A stretch of 64,000 nt of DNA, taken from the NCBI RefSeq assembly GCF_014654205.1, contig NZ_BNAW01000008.1:1-64000 (forward strand), given 5' to 3'. The notes under the pieces were generated by a model. That model had not been told where the DNA came from. It worked only from the letters and a program-made list of their open reading frames with translations, and made no database searches. Of this stretch, positions 1 to 8,671 are shown piece by piece (position 1 is the first letter of the stretch; each line of letters starts with the position of its first letter). The position numbers and the translations under genes were made by a program. This DNA is from Amycolatopsis bullii (GTDB lineage: Bacteria > Actinomycetota > Actinomycetes > Mycobacteriales > Pseudonocardiaceae).

Positions 1-780
1 AACCCCGGCGGTGAAGCCCACTACAGCGACACCAACCAGCGGACCTCGGTCACGTCGAGTTCCGGCACGCTGTTCACTGCCGGCTACGACACGCTCGACC
101 AGACGCAGCCCGCGTCGATCACCGAGCGGGTCGGGTCGAGCGACGTCACGCACGTTTTCACCCGCACGGCGTTGGGCATTTCCCGGACCGTGGACAACGG
201 CGCGGGTACCACGTACGCCCACGACATCGACGGCAAGCTCACCGGGCTGGTCGATGCCGCGGGTAAGCACCACAACGCCATCACCGACTACCAGGGCAGC
301 GTGATCGCCTTGGTGGACGATGCCGGGGCGGTGACCGCTGGTTACACGTACACGCCCTATGGGTTCAACACCGGCATCACCGGCTCGGCGGGCTCGGCCA
401 ACCGGCTGCGGTGGCTGGGTACCTACCAGCTGGCCAGCAGTGAATATCTGACCGGTTACCGGCACTACAACCCGGCCTACGCCCGGTTCACCCAGCCTGA
501 CCCGACCGGTCAGGAAGCGAACGCCTACGCCTACGGCCAGGGCGACCCGGTCAACAACGCCGATGCCAGCGGAGCGATCTCGTGCCCGGCGGGTAAGAAG
601 TCGATCACTGTGGCTGGTGGCTCGCAGGTATGCGGCGGAGGCCAGCTCTTCCCGCATGAACAGAAATGCGAGTACGCGTTTCTCAGTGGCACGTTGTTTG
701 CTTGGGTCACGGGGAAGCCTGGCGCAGCCCTTATCGCCGGAGTCGGCGCTTGCGTCGGCGCCCTAAATCCGTTCAGCTGA
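1..780 (+). CDS. RHS-repeat polymorphic toxin, C-terminal part (5' end outside window)
   Basis: The reading frame is open from the first base and ends at TGA 778-780, so 259 C-terminal residues are visible. They contain YD/RHS repeats (TYAHDIDGKLTGLVDAAG, YTYTPYGFNT) and the RHS core signature GYRHYNPAYARFTQPDPTG, followed by YAYGQGDPVNNADASG. RHS proteins are large secreted shells that carry a variable toxin tip after this core. Here the tip is only about 65 residues. It has four cysteines (ISCPAG, QVCGGG, QKCEYA, GACVGA) and a hydrophobic, glycine/alanine-rich end, and I do not recognise it as any nuclease or deaminase. A membrane-active tip is my inference. The gene directly downstream may encode the immunity protein. 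Confidence 0.88.
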   Translation, partial: NPGGEAHYSDTNQRTSVTSSSGTLFTAGYDTLDQTQPASITERVGSSDVTHVFTRTALGISRTVDNGAGTTYAHDIDGKLTGLVDAAGKHHNAITDYQGSVIALVDDAGAVTAGYTYTPYGFNTGITGSAGSANRLRWLGTYQLASSEYLTGYRHYNPAYARFTQPDPTGQEANAYAYGQGDPVNNADASGAISCPAGKKSITVAGGSQVCGGGQLFPHEQKCEYAFLSGTLFAWVTGKPGAALIAGVGACVGALNPFS

Positions 781-803
781 CCAATGATCCAGGGGAGATA
801 GCC

Positions 804-1016
804 ATGAAAGAGAAGAAGACCGGGTCGTTGACGTACTTCTTGGTGGCTACTCCTGTGCTGCTTGTCGTGCTCGTCCTGGGTTTCAGGTTTCTGTTTGGCG
901 AACCTTTCGGGCAAGCGATTCTTGAGGGGATCATTGCGACCGTTGTGGTCGTGATGGTCGTGGTGACGAGCAACTTTTGGAGCAGCAGGAAGCGCAGGCG
1001 GCAGCGCGCCAAGTAG
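804..1016 (+). CDS. Small two-helix membrane protein, candidate immunity protein
   Basis: The 70-residue product starts at an ATG with a good ribosome site (AGGGGAGA, 791-798), 23 bases after the RHS stop codon. It has a lysine-rich N-terminus, a first transmembrane segment (LTYFLVATPVLLVVLVLGF), a short loop, a second one (AILEGIIATVVVVMVVV) and a very basic tail (SSRKRRRQRAK). I recognise no family. Immunity genes of RHS toxins normally follow the toxin gene directly, and immunity proteins of pore-forming toxins are often small membrane proteins. Position and topology therefore both fit, but the function is inferred. It could equally be an unrelated small membrane protein. Confidence 0.6.
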   Translation: MKEKKTGSLTYFLVATPVLLVVLVLGFRFLFGEPFGQAILEGIIATVVVVMVVVTSNFWSSRKRRRQRAK

Positions 1017-1127
1017 TGAAACACCTGGTCGCCCGACGGCTGGGTTTGCGAAATGGCCGCTGCCCTCGTGTCGGCAGCGGTGTCGTCGGCCACTTCCTCG
1101 GCCGGAGCCGAAAGGACAGATGAGCAC

Positions 1128-1167
1128 CACCTGGGCCCGGAACCTCGCGAGGTTCCGGGCCCAGGTG
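1128..1167. terminator. 40-bp perfect palindrome, bidirectional terminator
   Basis: Bases 1128-1147 are the exact reverse complement of 1148-1167, with CGCG at the centre acting as the loop. It lies between the rightward two-helix gene and the leftward bL36/VWA block, so it can stop transcription from both sides. No U-tract is needed in high-GC actinobacteria. Confidence 0.8.
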
Positions 1168-1180
1168 CGTCGCGTCCCGG

Positions 1181-1299
1181 TCAGCCCTGGCGGGCCTTCG
1201 AGCGCGGGTTGTCCTTGTTGATCACCACTACCTTCGCGCCGCGGCGGATGACCTGGGCACCCGGCTGGCGAGCGAGCGGAGCGAGCTGCGGACCTTCAT
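1181..1299 (-). pseudogene. rpmJ: Frameshifted ribosomal protein bL36 (cysteine-free type)
   Basis: Read leftwards, the ATG at 1299 opens [11 protein letters not shown], the start of a bL36 protein. The rest of bL36, [13 protein letters not shown] then [16 protein letters not shown] and a TGA stop at 1181-1183, lies in a different frame. From the ATG the intact frame would stop after 22 residues. Compared with the usual 40-residue protein, four bases appear to be missing near 1268, inside a GCGAGCGAGCGGAGCGAG slippage-prone stretch. The sequence lacks the zinc-binding cysteines, so it is the C-minus paralogue that many bacteria make under zinc limitation through Zur. I see no clear Zur box upstream. 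Either the gene is dead or the assembly has an error at this repeat. Confidence 0.8.
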
Positions 1300-1375
1300 G
1301 GCGAGCCGTCCTTCCTGCGGGACCGTCTTCCCCGCACTCGCTTCAACTGCCCACCCGTCGGTTTCATTCCGCAAC

Positions 1376-2545
1376 TCAGCTGGTCTCCCGGGCCACCCAG
1401 CCCTGGAGGTCGTCGCCGCGGATGGCGGCGGCCATCAGGTCGGGGAACTGGTCCGGGGTGCACGCGAAGGCCGGGATGCCCAGCTCGGCCAGTGCCGCCG
1501 CGTTCTCGTGGTCGTACGAGGGTGCGCCCGAGTCCGACAGTGCCAGCAGCGTCACCACCTGGACCCCCGCGCCGGCCAGCTCGGCGATGCGGTGCAGCAG
1601 CTCGTCTTCGTCGCCGCCCTCGTAGAGGTCGCTGATCAGCACCAGCAGCGTCCGCTCCGGGCGCTCGACCAGGCCCTGGCAGTACGCGATCGCCCGGTTG
1701 ATGTCCGTGCCGCCGCCCAGCTGGGTGCCGAACAGGACGTCCACCGGGTCGGCGAGGTGCTCGGTGAGGTCCGCGACCTCCGTGTCGAACGCGACGAACG
1801 ACGTCTTCAACGCCCGCATCGACGCCAGCACCGCGCCGAACAACCCCGAGTACACCACCGACTCCGCCATCGAGCCCGACTGGTCGACGGCCAGGATCAC
1901 GTCCCGCTGCACCGCCTGCTGCCGCCGTCCGAAGCCGATCAGTTTCTCCGGGACGATCGTGCGCAGGTCGGGGGAGTAGTGCTTGAGGTTCGCGTGGATC
2001 GTGCGCGCCCAGTCGACGTCGCCGGGCCGCGGCCGGTGCGTGCGCGACGCCTTGTCCAGCGCGCCCCGGATCGCTGCGCGGGTGCGCTCGGCGAGCCGTT
2101 CCTCCAGCTCCGTGACGACCTTGCGGACCACCTCGCGCGCGGTCTCCTTCGTCTCCTCCGGCAGCACGCTGTTCAGCGACAGCAGCGTGCTGACCAGGTG
2201 GACGTCCGGCTCGACCGCCGACAGCAGCTCCTTCTCCAGCAGCATCCGGGTGAGCCCGAGCCGGTCGACCGCGTCGCGCTGCATCACCTGCACGACGGTG
2301 CTCGGGAAGTAGCGCCGGATGTCGCCCAGCCAGCGCGCGACCCGCGGGGCCGACGCGCCCAGGTTCGCGCTGCGCGGTCCGCCCGCGGCCTCCTCGTCGG
2401 GTTTGTCGTAGAGGGCGGCCAGCACCGCGTCCACCCCACTGTCCTCATCGGACAGCTGAGCGTCCTCCAGGCCCGACCCCGGCCCGGCGCCGTCCCCGCC
2501 CAGCACCAGCCGCCAGCGCCGCACGCGATCGGTATCGGTGCTCAT
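1376..2545 (-). CDS. VWA domain protein of the MoxR/VWA operon
   Basis: The product has 389 residues and is the last gene of a five-gene leftward operon. Its ATG overlaps the stop of the preceding gene (ATGA, 2542-2545). The N-terminal half is helical and charged. The C-terminal half is a von Willebrand factor A domain with an intact metal-ion-dependent adhesion site: DxSxS in ILAVDQSGSM, threonine in QLGGGTDINR and aspartate in LISDLYEGG. VWA proteins paired with MoxR ATPases generally act as metal-dependent adaptors that recruit the substrate or client. There is no signal peptide or membrane segment, so it should be cytoplasmic. The client is unknown. Confidence 0.9.
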   Translation of the reverse strand: MSTDTDRVRRWRLVLGGDGAGPGSGLEDAQLSDEDSGVDAVLAALYDKPDEEAAGGPRSANLGASAPRVARWLGDIRRYFPSTVVQVMQRDAVDRLGLTRMLLEKELLSAVEPDVHLVSTLLSLNSVLPEETKETAREVVRKVVTELEERLAERTRAAIRGALDKASRTHRPRPGDVDWARTIHANLKHYSPDLRTIVPEKLIGFGRRQQAVQRDVILAVDQSGSMAESVVYSGLFGAVLASMRALKTSFVAFDTEVADLTEHLADPVDVLFGTQLGGGTDINRAIAYCQGLVERPERTLLVLISDLYEGGDEDELLHRIAELAGAGVQVVTLLALSDSGAPSYDHENAAALAELGIPAFACTPDQFPDLMAAAIRGDDLQGWVARETS

Positions 2546-4722
2546 GCTCCCACCCCCAGCAGCGTCGCCAGGACCGGCAGCACGCGCTCGGCCCGGTCCT
2601 CGTCCAGTTCGTCGGCCACCGCCACCACCCGCGCGGTGCCGGTGAGCCCGGCCGCGCGCTGTCCGATCGCCCGCTTCTCGGGCCCGCTGAACGCGCCGAA
2701 CGTGCGGCGCAGCAACGGAAGCACCTCGGTGAAGACGTCGTCGGGGATCGCCGCCAGCCAGGCGTCGATCACCCGCAGCAGGCCTTCGTCGTGCACCAGC
2801 AGCAGCGCGCCGCCGTCGAAGAAGCCCTCGACGTAGGCCGCGCCGGCCGACGGTGTGACGCCCGGCGTGAGGGCCCGGCCCAGCCGCAGTTCGATGTCGA
2901 GCGCGTCGAACTGCCCGGCGTCGTGCAGGATTCGGGTGAGGCGTCCGGCGAGCAGCGGGGGCAGCGACGGCCGTTCGGCCAGCCGGGCCAGCGCCGCCAG
3001 CCAGCGTTCCTTCGCCTCGTCGCCCAGCAGGGAGGTGGCGTCGTGCACGCCGTCGATGAGCTGGGCCAGCCGGGCCGCGGCGTCGTCGTCGATGCCGTGG
3101 GCGGCCGGGGGCAGGCCGGCGCAGATCCGGTCCAGCATCCGGTCGGCGACCGCCCGCAGCGCGCCGGTGTCGGTGCCGCGGACGTTGCCGTACCGGGTCG
3201 CCCTGGCCAGTGCGGGCAGGGCCGACATCAGCCGGGCGACGTCCGCGTCCGCCGCCGCCCGGGCGTCGAGCGCCGCGAGCGCTTCGGGCAGCGCCTCCGG
3301 CAGGTCGGCGAGCAGGCAGTTCTCCACGGCCGTGGTGACCTCGTCGAGCGGCGGCGTGCCTTCGACAGTGCCGCGGACCGCCGCGGTGGCCGCCGACGGC
3401 ACGGTGGTGCCGTACACGGCCGCCGCGACGAGGTCGACCTCGAACGACGGTTCCCAGGCCAGCGCCCACGTCTCGCGGAAGGTGCCCTTGTTCCGCCGTG
3501 CCGACGCCTCCCGGCTGCCCCACTCGATGCCGAGGATCCGCAGCCGGTGCAGCAGCTTCGACCGGTCGAGGCCGCCCGGGGTCCGCAGGTCGAGGTCGAG
3601 CTCCTTGACGACCGGGTCCTTCTTGAGCCGCAGGCGTTTCGCGGTCGCGGTCAGGTCCGCGGCCAGCGGCGGCTGCGGGACGCTGTCCGGCACTTCGCCG
3701 AGCCGTTCGCCGACCACCAGCCGCCGCGTGACGAGCTCGACCTGCACCTCGTCGCCGCCGCACAGCACGGCCCGGGTGGCTTCGGTGACCTCGGCCAGCC
3801 CGGCCGACGACCGGCCCCGCAGCGTGGCCAGGGTCTCGGCGAGGCGGACCGCCTCGATCACGTGCGCGGTCGAGACGGGCAGGTCCTCCTCCCGCAGCAC
3901 GGCCGCGACCCCGGCGAGCCAGCGCGCGGTGACGTCGTCGGCCGTGGTGAACAGGTGGTGGTACCAGCCCGGCGACCGCACGCCCGCGCCGTAGCCGCTG
4001 GCCGTGGCGAGGCGCCCGTGGGTCCACGGCACCCAGGTGCACGCGACCTTCCGCTTCGGCAGTCCTTTGAGGACCGCCTGGTCGTGCGAGGCAGGCGGCA
4101 ACGGGTCGGCCAGCGCGGGCACGTGCCAGGCACCGCAGACGACGGCGATGTTCTCGAAGCCGTCTTTGCGGGTGCGGCGCAGCACCGAGCGCATGTAGGC
4201 CTCGCGACGGGCTTCGTTGCCCTGCGGGGGTTTCTCGTCCTCGCGCACCGCGGTCATCGCGTCGGCGATCACCTCGAACGGGCTTTCGCTGTCCCGCCGC
4301 GATTCGACGACGTCGTCCCACCAGCGTTCCGGGTCGTCGTAGCCGCCCGCCGAAGCCAGCAAGGCGAGGGGATCGACCGGCGGGCCGGCGTGCTCGTCCG
4401 GCGGCGCGGCGAACGTGTGCGCGGCCGGGAGGTCGCAGAACCGCACCGGAATTCCGGCCTCGCGGGCGTAGGCGAGCGCCTGCCATTCGGGGCTGAAGAC
4501 GGCGAACGGCCAGAACGCGGCCCGCGAGACGTCGTCGGTCGCGTACGCCAGGAGCGCGACCGGCGGCTGCATGGCCGGGTCCTCGGTGAGCTCGACCAGG
4601 GCATCGGCCTCGGGCGGTCCCTCGATGAGGACGACGTCGGGTTCGACTTCGGCGAGCCGCGTCGCCACGGCCCGGGCGGATCCCGGGCCGTGGTGACGGA
4701 TGCCGAGCAGGTGGGTGGTCAA
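2542..4722 (-). CDS. DUF5682 family protein
   Basis: The product has 726 residues. I chose the TTG at 4722 because it follows AGGAGATC and overlaps the upstream stop as TTGA. The N-terminus reads LTTHLLGIRHHGPGSARAV, then EVEPDVVLIEGPPEAD, and further on VVCGAWHVPALAD. This spacing (a His-rich first strand, a Glu after 'PDVV', a later 'GxxHVP') resembles the TraB/ChaN/EreA-type superfamily of putative metal-dependent hydrolases. That link is my inference and needs a structural comparison. The remainder is alpha-helical with no recognised motif. It is always expected beside the MoxR and VWA genes in this kind of operon. Confidence 0.85.
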   Translation of the reverse strand: MTTHLLGIRHHGPGSARAVATRLAEVEPDVVLIEGPPEADALVELTEDPAMQPPVALLAYATDDVSRAAFWPFAVFSPEWQALAYAREAGIPVRFCDLPAAHTFAAPPDEHAGPPVDPLALLASAGGYDDPERWWDDVVESRRDSESPFEVIADAMTAVREDEKPPQGNEARREAYMRSVLRRTRKDGFENIAVVCGAWHVPALADPLPPASHDQAVLKGLPKRKVACTWVPWTHGRLATASGYGAGVRSPGWYHHLFTTADDVTARWLAGVAAVLREEDLPVSTAHVIEAVRLAETLATLRGRSSAGLAEVTEATRAVLCGGDEVQVELVTRRLVVGERLGEVPDSVPQPPLAADLTATAKRLRLKKDPVVKELDLDLRTPGGLDRSKLLHRLRILGIEWGSREASARRNKGTFRETWALAWEPSFEVDLVAAAVYGTTVPSAATAAVRGTVEGTPPLDEVTTAVENCLLADLPEALPEALAALDARAAADADVARLMSALPALARATRYGNVRGTDTGALRAVADRMLDRICAGLPPAAHGIDDDAAARLAQLIDGVHDATSLLGDEAKERWLAALARLAERPSLPPLLAGRLTRILHDAGQFDALDIELRLGRALTPGVTPSAGAAYVEGFFDGGALLLVHDEGLLRVIDAWLAAIPDDVFTEVLPLLRRTFGAFSGPEKRAIGQRAAGLTGTARVVAVADELDEDRAERVLPVLATLLGVGA

Positions 4723-5804
4723 GAGATCTCCTGGCCCGCCCGGTAGAAGTCGGCCCAGCCGTCGCGTTCGCGGACCACGGTCTCCAGGTATTCGATCCAG
4801 ATCGCGCGGTCGGCCACCGGGTCCTTGACCACGGCGCCGTGGATGCCCGCCGCGATGTCGTGCGGGCGCAGGACGCCGTCGCCGAAGTGGGCGGCCAGGG
4901 CGAGCCCGCCGGTGAGCACGCTGATCGCCTCGGCGGTCGACAGCGTGCCGGATGGCGACTTCACCGCCGTGCGGCCGTCTTCCGTGCGGCCCGAGCGGAG
5001 CTCGCGGAACACCGTGACCACGCGGCGGATCTCGCTCAGCTCGGCGGCTTCGGCCGGCAGCTTCAGCGACGCGCCCAGCTCGGCGACCCGCCGGCTGACG
5101 ATCTCGACTTCGGCCTCGGCACTGTCTGGCAGCGGCAGGACCACCGTGTTGAACCGCCGCCGCAGCGCGCTGGACAGCTCGTTGACGCCCTTGTCTCGGT
5201 TGTTCGCCGTCGCGATCAGGTTGAAGCCCGGCCGCGCCTGCACCTCGGTGCCCAGCTCCGGGATCGGCAGCGTCTTCTCCGACAGGATGGTGATCAGCGA
5301 GTCCTGGACGTCCGCGGGGATGCGCGTCAGCTCCTCGAGCCGGGCCAGCTTGCCGTCGCGCATCGCGCGCAGCACCGGGCTTTCGACCAGGGCGGCGGGG
5401 CTCGGCCCCTCGGCGATCAGCCGGGCGTAGTTCCAGCCGTAGCGGATCGACTCCTCCGACGTTCCCGCGGTGCCCTGCACCAGCAGCGTCGAATCCCCGC
5501 TGATGGCGGCCGAGAGGTGCTCGGACACCCACGTCTTCGCCGTGCCGGGCACGCCGAGCAGCAGCAGCGCGCGATCGGTGGCGAGGGTGGCGACGGCGAC
5601 CTCGATCAGCCGCCGCGGGCCGACGTACTTCGGGGTGATGACAGTGCCGTCCGGCAGCGTGCCGCCGAGCAGGTACTCGACGACGGCCCACGGCGACAGG
5701 TTCCAGCTGGGCGGCTTCGCCCGGTCGTCGGCGGCGGCCAGCGCGGCCAGCTCGGCGGCGTGGTCCTGTTCGGCGTGCGGCCGGAGGACGGTGGGGGCGG
5801 TCAT
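4719..5804 (-). CDS. MoxR-type AAA+ ATPase
   Basis: The product has 361 residues and overlaps its neighbours at both ends (ATGA with the upstream gene, TTGA with the downstream gene). It shows Walker A (LLLLGVPGTAKTWVSEHL), the MoxR Walker B region (LARLEELTRIPADVQDSLIT), sensor 1 (LIATANNRDKG) and an arginine-finger segment (SSALRRRFNTVVLPLP). MoxR ATPases form hexameric rings that remodel or activate client proteins together with a VWA partner, which is encoded two genes downstream. Strict translational coupling suggests a stoichiometric complex with the DUF5682 and DUF5691 products. Confidence 0.92.
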   Translation of the reverse strand: MTAPTVLRPHAEQDHAAELAALAAADDRAKPPSWNLSPWAVVEYLLGGTLPDGTVITPKYVGPRRLIEVAVATLATDRALLLLGVPGTAKTWVSEHLSAAISGDSTLLVQGTAGTSEESIRYGWNYARLIAEGPSPAALVESPVLRAMRDGKLARLEELTRIPADVQDSLITILSEKTLPIPELGTEVQARPGFNLIATANNRDKGVNELSSALRRRFNTVVLPLPDSAEAEVEIVSRRVAELGASLKLPAEAAELSEIRRVVTVFRELRSGRTEDGRTAVKSPSGTLSTAEAISVLTGGLALAAHFGDGVLRPHDIAAGIHGAVVKDPVADRAIWIEYLETVVRERDGWADFYRAGQEIS

Positions 5805-7186
5805 GCGAGCTCCTCGTACATTTCGCGGCGGAAGTTCAGCGTTTCGGTGAGCGCCCGGCGCCACGGCCCGGCGTCCATGGTCAGGCGGGTGGTGGCCAGC
5901 GGGTGGCGCAGGCACTCCGGTGGGACCGCGCGCGCGATCACGACGGCGGCGTGCGAAACCAGGCGGTGGTCGTCCTGGCGGGCGATCCAGTCGAGCAGCG
6001 CGGTGCCGAGCTCCTTCGTCCACGGCCGCGGGAGCTCGTGCACCAGCCGCGCGAAGGATTCGACGGGCAGCCGGCTGATCAGGTGCCCGACGGTGGCGGC
6101 CTGGCTGCCCGGGCTCAGCACGCCGAGCAGCGACGGGGTGGTGCGCCCGCCGGGGTCGGCGCCGATCAGCGCCTGCGCCCAGGTCTCGTCGCGCTGCCGC
6201 AGGGCGGCGGTGGCCCAGGAGTCCCGCAGCACGGCGGCCGGGCAGCCTTCGACGGTCATCCGCACGACCTCGGCCGGCGGGCCGAACTCCGTCCAGAACG
6301 CCAGGGGAGCGGACGCGACGAGGGTGCGCAGCCGGACGGTGCCGTCACCGCGTTCCCCCTGCGGGACGGTGACTTCGAGGACCCGGCCCCGGCGGCGGAC
6401 CAGCGGACGCAGCCGTTCGGCCATGCTCTCGCCGTAGCGCGTGCCGGGCAGCCGGCCGAGCAGATCGGCGGCCTGTTCCCGGACGGCGGCGGCCCGATCG
6501 GTGAGCGCGGCTTCGAGGAATGCTTCGTCCTGGGGGCGCACGTGTCCGGAGAGGACACCGAGGAAGTCGGCCCGGACGTCGGCGGGCTCGGTCTTCCAGG
6601 AAGAGGTGAGGGCTTCGCGGGCGGCATCCGGGTCTCGGGCGAGTCGGTCGGCGAGCCACCGGCGGCGCTGGGCGAGGCTGCCGTACTGCCAGACGTCGCC
6701 GGATTCTTCGGGCGGCGCGGCCAGGAACGCCCAATCGGGGTTCCGTTGGCCGAGCCAGGCCCCGACGGGCCCGGCCACGGCGGCGAGCGGCCCGCGCAGG
6801 GCGGCTTTGGTGCGGGCGGCCTCGGCGAGCAGCGGCAGGGTTTCCGGCGGGACGCGGTAGCCGGTGCCGGCCACGATGCCGAGCCACTCGAGGAGGAGAT
6901 CGGGGTGGCTGGCGGCCAGCAGGCGTCCGAGCCGGTCCCGGGCGAGCGCGGGGACGAACGGGCGCTCGTCTTCGGGTGCCACGGGCAGCGGCCGGACGTC
7001 GCGCAGCGGCTGCCGCCCGGCCCGCCGGTAGGTGGCTAGCACGGCCGCGGCGGCGAGCAGCTGCTCGGCGGGGTCGCGGCGATCGGCGACGAGCTCCCGG
7101 ACGGCGGCCGGCTGGGCGGACGGGTCCAGGGTGCGCCGCCGGGTGCCGAGGAGGGCGGTGCCGACGAGGTCTTCCCAGGCTTTCAC
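5801..7186 (-). CDS. DUF5691 family protein
   Basis: The product has 461 residues, starts at GTG after AAAGGCGG, and overlaps the ATPase gene by ATGA. The N-terminus (MKAWEDLVGTALLGTRRR) is typical of DUF5691. The rest is a run of leucine/alanine-rich helices with repeated 'R..LL..L' patterns, compatible with a HEAT-like solenoid scaffold. There are no catalytic motifs, signal peptide or membrane segments. Its fixed place between SWIM and MoxR genes suggests that it is the scaffold or client-binding part of the complex. The molecular role is unknown. Confidence 0.82.
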   Translation of the reverse strand: MKAWEDLVGTALLGTRRRTLDPSAQPAAVRELVADRRDPAEQLLAAAAVLATYRRAGRQPLRDVRPLPVAPEDERPFVPALARDRLGRLLAASHPDLLLEWLGIVAGTGYRVPPETLPLLAEAARTKAALRGPLAAVAGPVGAWLGQRNPDWAFLAAPPEESGDVWQYGSLAQRRRWLADRLARDPDAAREALTSSWKTEPADVRADFLGVLSGHVRPQDEAFLEAALTDRAAAVREQAADLLGRLPGTRYGESMAERLRPLVRRRGRVLEVTVPQGERGDGTVRLRTLVASAPLAFWTEFGPPAEVVRMTVEGCPAAVLRDSWATAALRQRDETWAQALIGADPGGRTTPSLLGVLSPGSQAATVGHLISRLPVESFARLVHELPRPWTKELGTALLDWIARQDDHRLVSHAAVVIARAVPPECLRHPLATTRLTMDAGPWRRALTETLNFRREMYEELA

Positions 7187-7297
7187 GGCTTCACCGCCTT
7201 TCGGAGTGGGTGGGTTCGGGATGGTCGGGCTTCGAGGTGCGCGGCCGCAGCGCCGGACTCGGGTGCGGATCGGGACCGCTCGGCGTGGCTTCGGGAT

Positions 7298-8617
7298 TCA
7301 CAGCCGCACCGCCCGGCCTTCGTGCCAGCAGGTCAACGGCCGCAACCCCGCTTGGCTCCACTCGCCCGCCACCGTCAGCGGACGGCCCGCCGACAACGCC
7401 AGCAACGACCAGGGGAACGCGGACGGCACGAGCGGCAGCGCTGTTCCGTCCGGTTCGGACAGACACCAGCCGCCCGCGTGTTCCGCCGGGGTGACGCCCG
7501 ACAGCAGCACCGGCCAGCGCTCCAGCCACGGGTCCGCCGCCATCGCCCGCGCGTGGGCCGCCAAGGCGTCCGCGATGGAACCGCCTTCGGCCGTGGGGGC
7601 CGGCAACGGGATCCCGCGCTCCGCCACCAGGGCGCGCATCGGGGCCGCGCCCGGGTAGAACGCCAGGTGCGCGGTCAGCCGGTGGCCCGGTGGCAATGTC
7701 GCGTCGAGGGGACGGCCCGGCGGCGCGAACGACAGCACCAGCGCGTCCCGGCCCGTGGCGAGGCCGCGCAGCCACGTCCGGCGGGTGAGCAGGCGGTCGT
7801 TTTCCTCGTCGGCCGCGCCCGTGATCAGCCATTCGTCCGCGACGCGCTCGCCGCTTTCCAGGACCCGGGCGGTTTCCACCGAGAAACCGAGCCTCGTGCG
7901 GACCGTTTCCGCCAGCGCGGGTGGCAGCGAGTCCAGGCGGGTGGCCGCGTCGGCGAGCAGGTACAGCTGGGACAGCTCGGCCAGCAGCGCCTCCGGCCAG
8001 TCGCGCCGGCCGACGAGGCCCGCCGCCCGGCGCAATCCGCCCGCGAGACCCGATGCCTGGGCGTCGACCATCCGCGCCGCGACCGTGCGCAGCTCCTCGC
8101 CGCCGGTGCGCTCGAAGCCCGCGAAACCCGCGCCGATCCGGTCGGTGAGCCAGACCTTCAGCTCCGCGACACCACCTTCGACGCGCGCCGCCCGCTCGGC
8201 AGCACGCCGCGCGGCCGCCTCCTCGTCTTTCGGCCCCGCCGCCTCGGCGCGCTTCTCCGCTCGCCGTGCGCGGTCGGCGCGTTCGGCCAGCCACGTGTGC
8301 ACCCACTCGGGTGGTTCCGCGGCGTCGACCTGGCCGGCCGCCCAAAGCAGCAGGAGCCCCAGCGCGTGCTTGCACGGGAACTTCCGGCTGGGACAGGAAC
8401 ACCGGAACGCGGGCTCGGCGAGCTCGACGCACGTCTGGTACGGCTTCTTGCCGCTTCCCCGGCAGAAGCCCCACACGGCGTCTTCGGACGCGCCCGCGCC
8501 CGACCACCTCGCCGGCGTGGCGAGCGCCCGGCCCGCCTTTTCCGACGCGGGATCCGGCGCCAGCCCGGCCACGCGTTCCGCGGTCCACGGCACCGCCGTC
8601 ACCACCTGTCCCCCCAC
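7298..8617 (-). CDS. SWIM zinc-finger protein, first gene of the MoxR/VWA operon
   Basis: The product has 439 residues. A SWIM zinc-binding motif (CxCx(n)CxH) appears near residue 70 as FRCSCPSRKFPCKHALGLLL, preceded by a conserved WGFCRGSGKKPYQTCVEL segment. SWIM domains bind DNA or protein. A charged Ala/Arg/Glu-rich helical stretch follows, probably coiled coil, and then a mixed domain. The GTG at 8617 has GGGAG just upstream; GTGs about five codons in are alternatives. A 111-base gap separates it from the DUF5691 gene, so co-transcription is likely but not coupled. It diverges from padR across a 91-base promoter region. Confidence 0.85.
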   Translation of the reverse strand: MGGQVVTAVPWTAERVAGLAPDPASEKAGRALATPARWSGAGASEDAVWGFCRGSGKKPYQTCVELAEPAFRCSCPSRKFPCKHALGLLLLWAAGQVDAAEPPEWVHTWLAERADRARRAEKRAEAAGPKDEEAAARRAAERAARVEGGVAELKVWLTDRIGAGFAGFERTGGEELRTVAARMVDAQASGLAGGLRRAAGLVGRRDWPEALLAELSQLYLLADAATRLDSLPPALAETVRTRLGFSVETARVLESGERVADEWLITGAADEENDRLLTRRTWLRGLATGRDALVLSFAPPGRPLDATLPPGHRLTAHLAFYPGAAPMRALVAERGIPLPAPTAEGGSIADALAAHARAMAADPWLERWPVLLSGVTPAEHAGGWCLSEPDGTALPLVPSAFPWSLLALSAGRPLTVAGEWSQAGLRPLTCWHEGRAVRL

Positions 8618-8671
8618 TGTTCTCCCTCGCTTTCCGGTACGAGGTGAAGCATGCCAGTCACCACCGACATT

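Noticed and set aside
1300..1375. Possible Zur box upstream of the bL36 remnant
   Set aside because: The A/T patch GGAATGAAAC is not palindromic and does not match known Zur sites.
1298..2836. Long rightward open frames opposite the VWA/DUF5682/MoxR genes
   Set aside because: They are antisense to clear genes and show no family motifs, only low-complexity Arg/Gln/Val composition.
1376..4486. A 1036-codon leftward open frame spanning most of the DUF5682 gene
   Set aside because: Only its last 389 codons (VWA) have protein-like sequence. The rest is Arg/Pro/Ala-rich shadow coding of the DUF5682 gene in another frame, common in GC-rich DNA.
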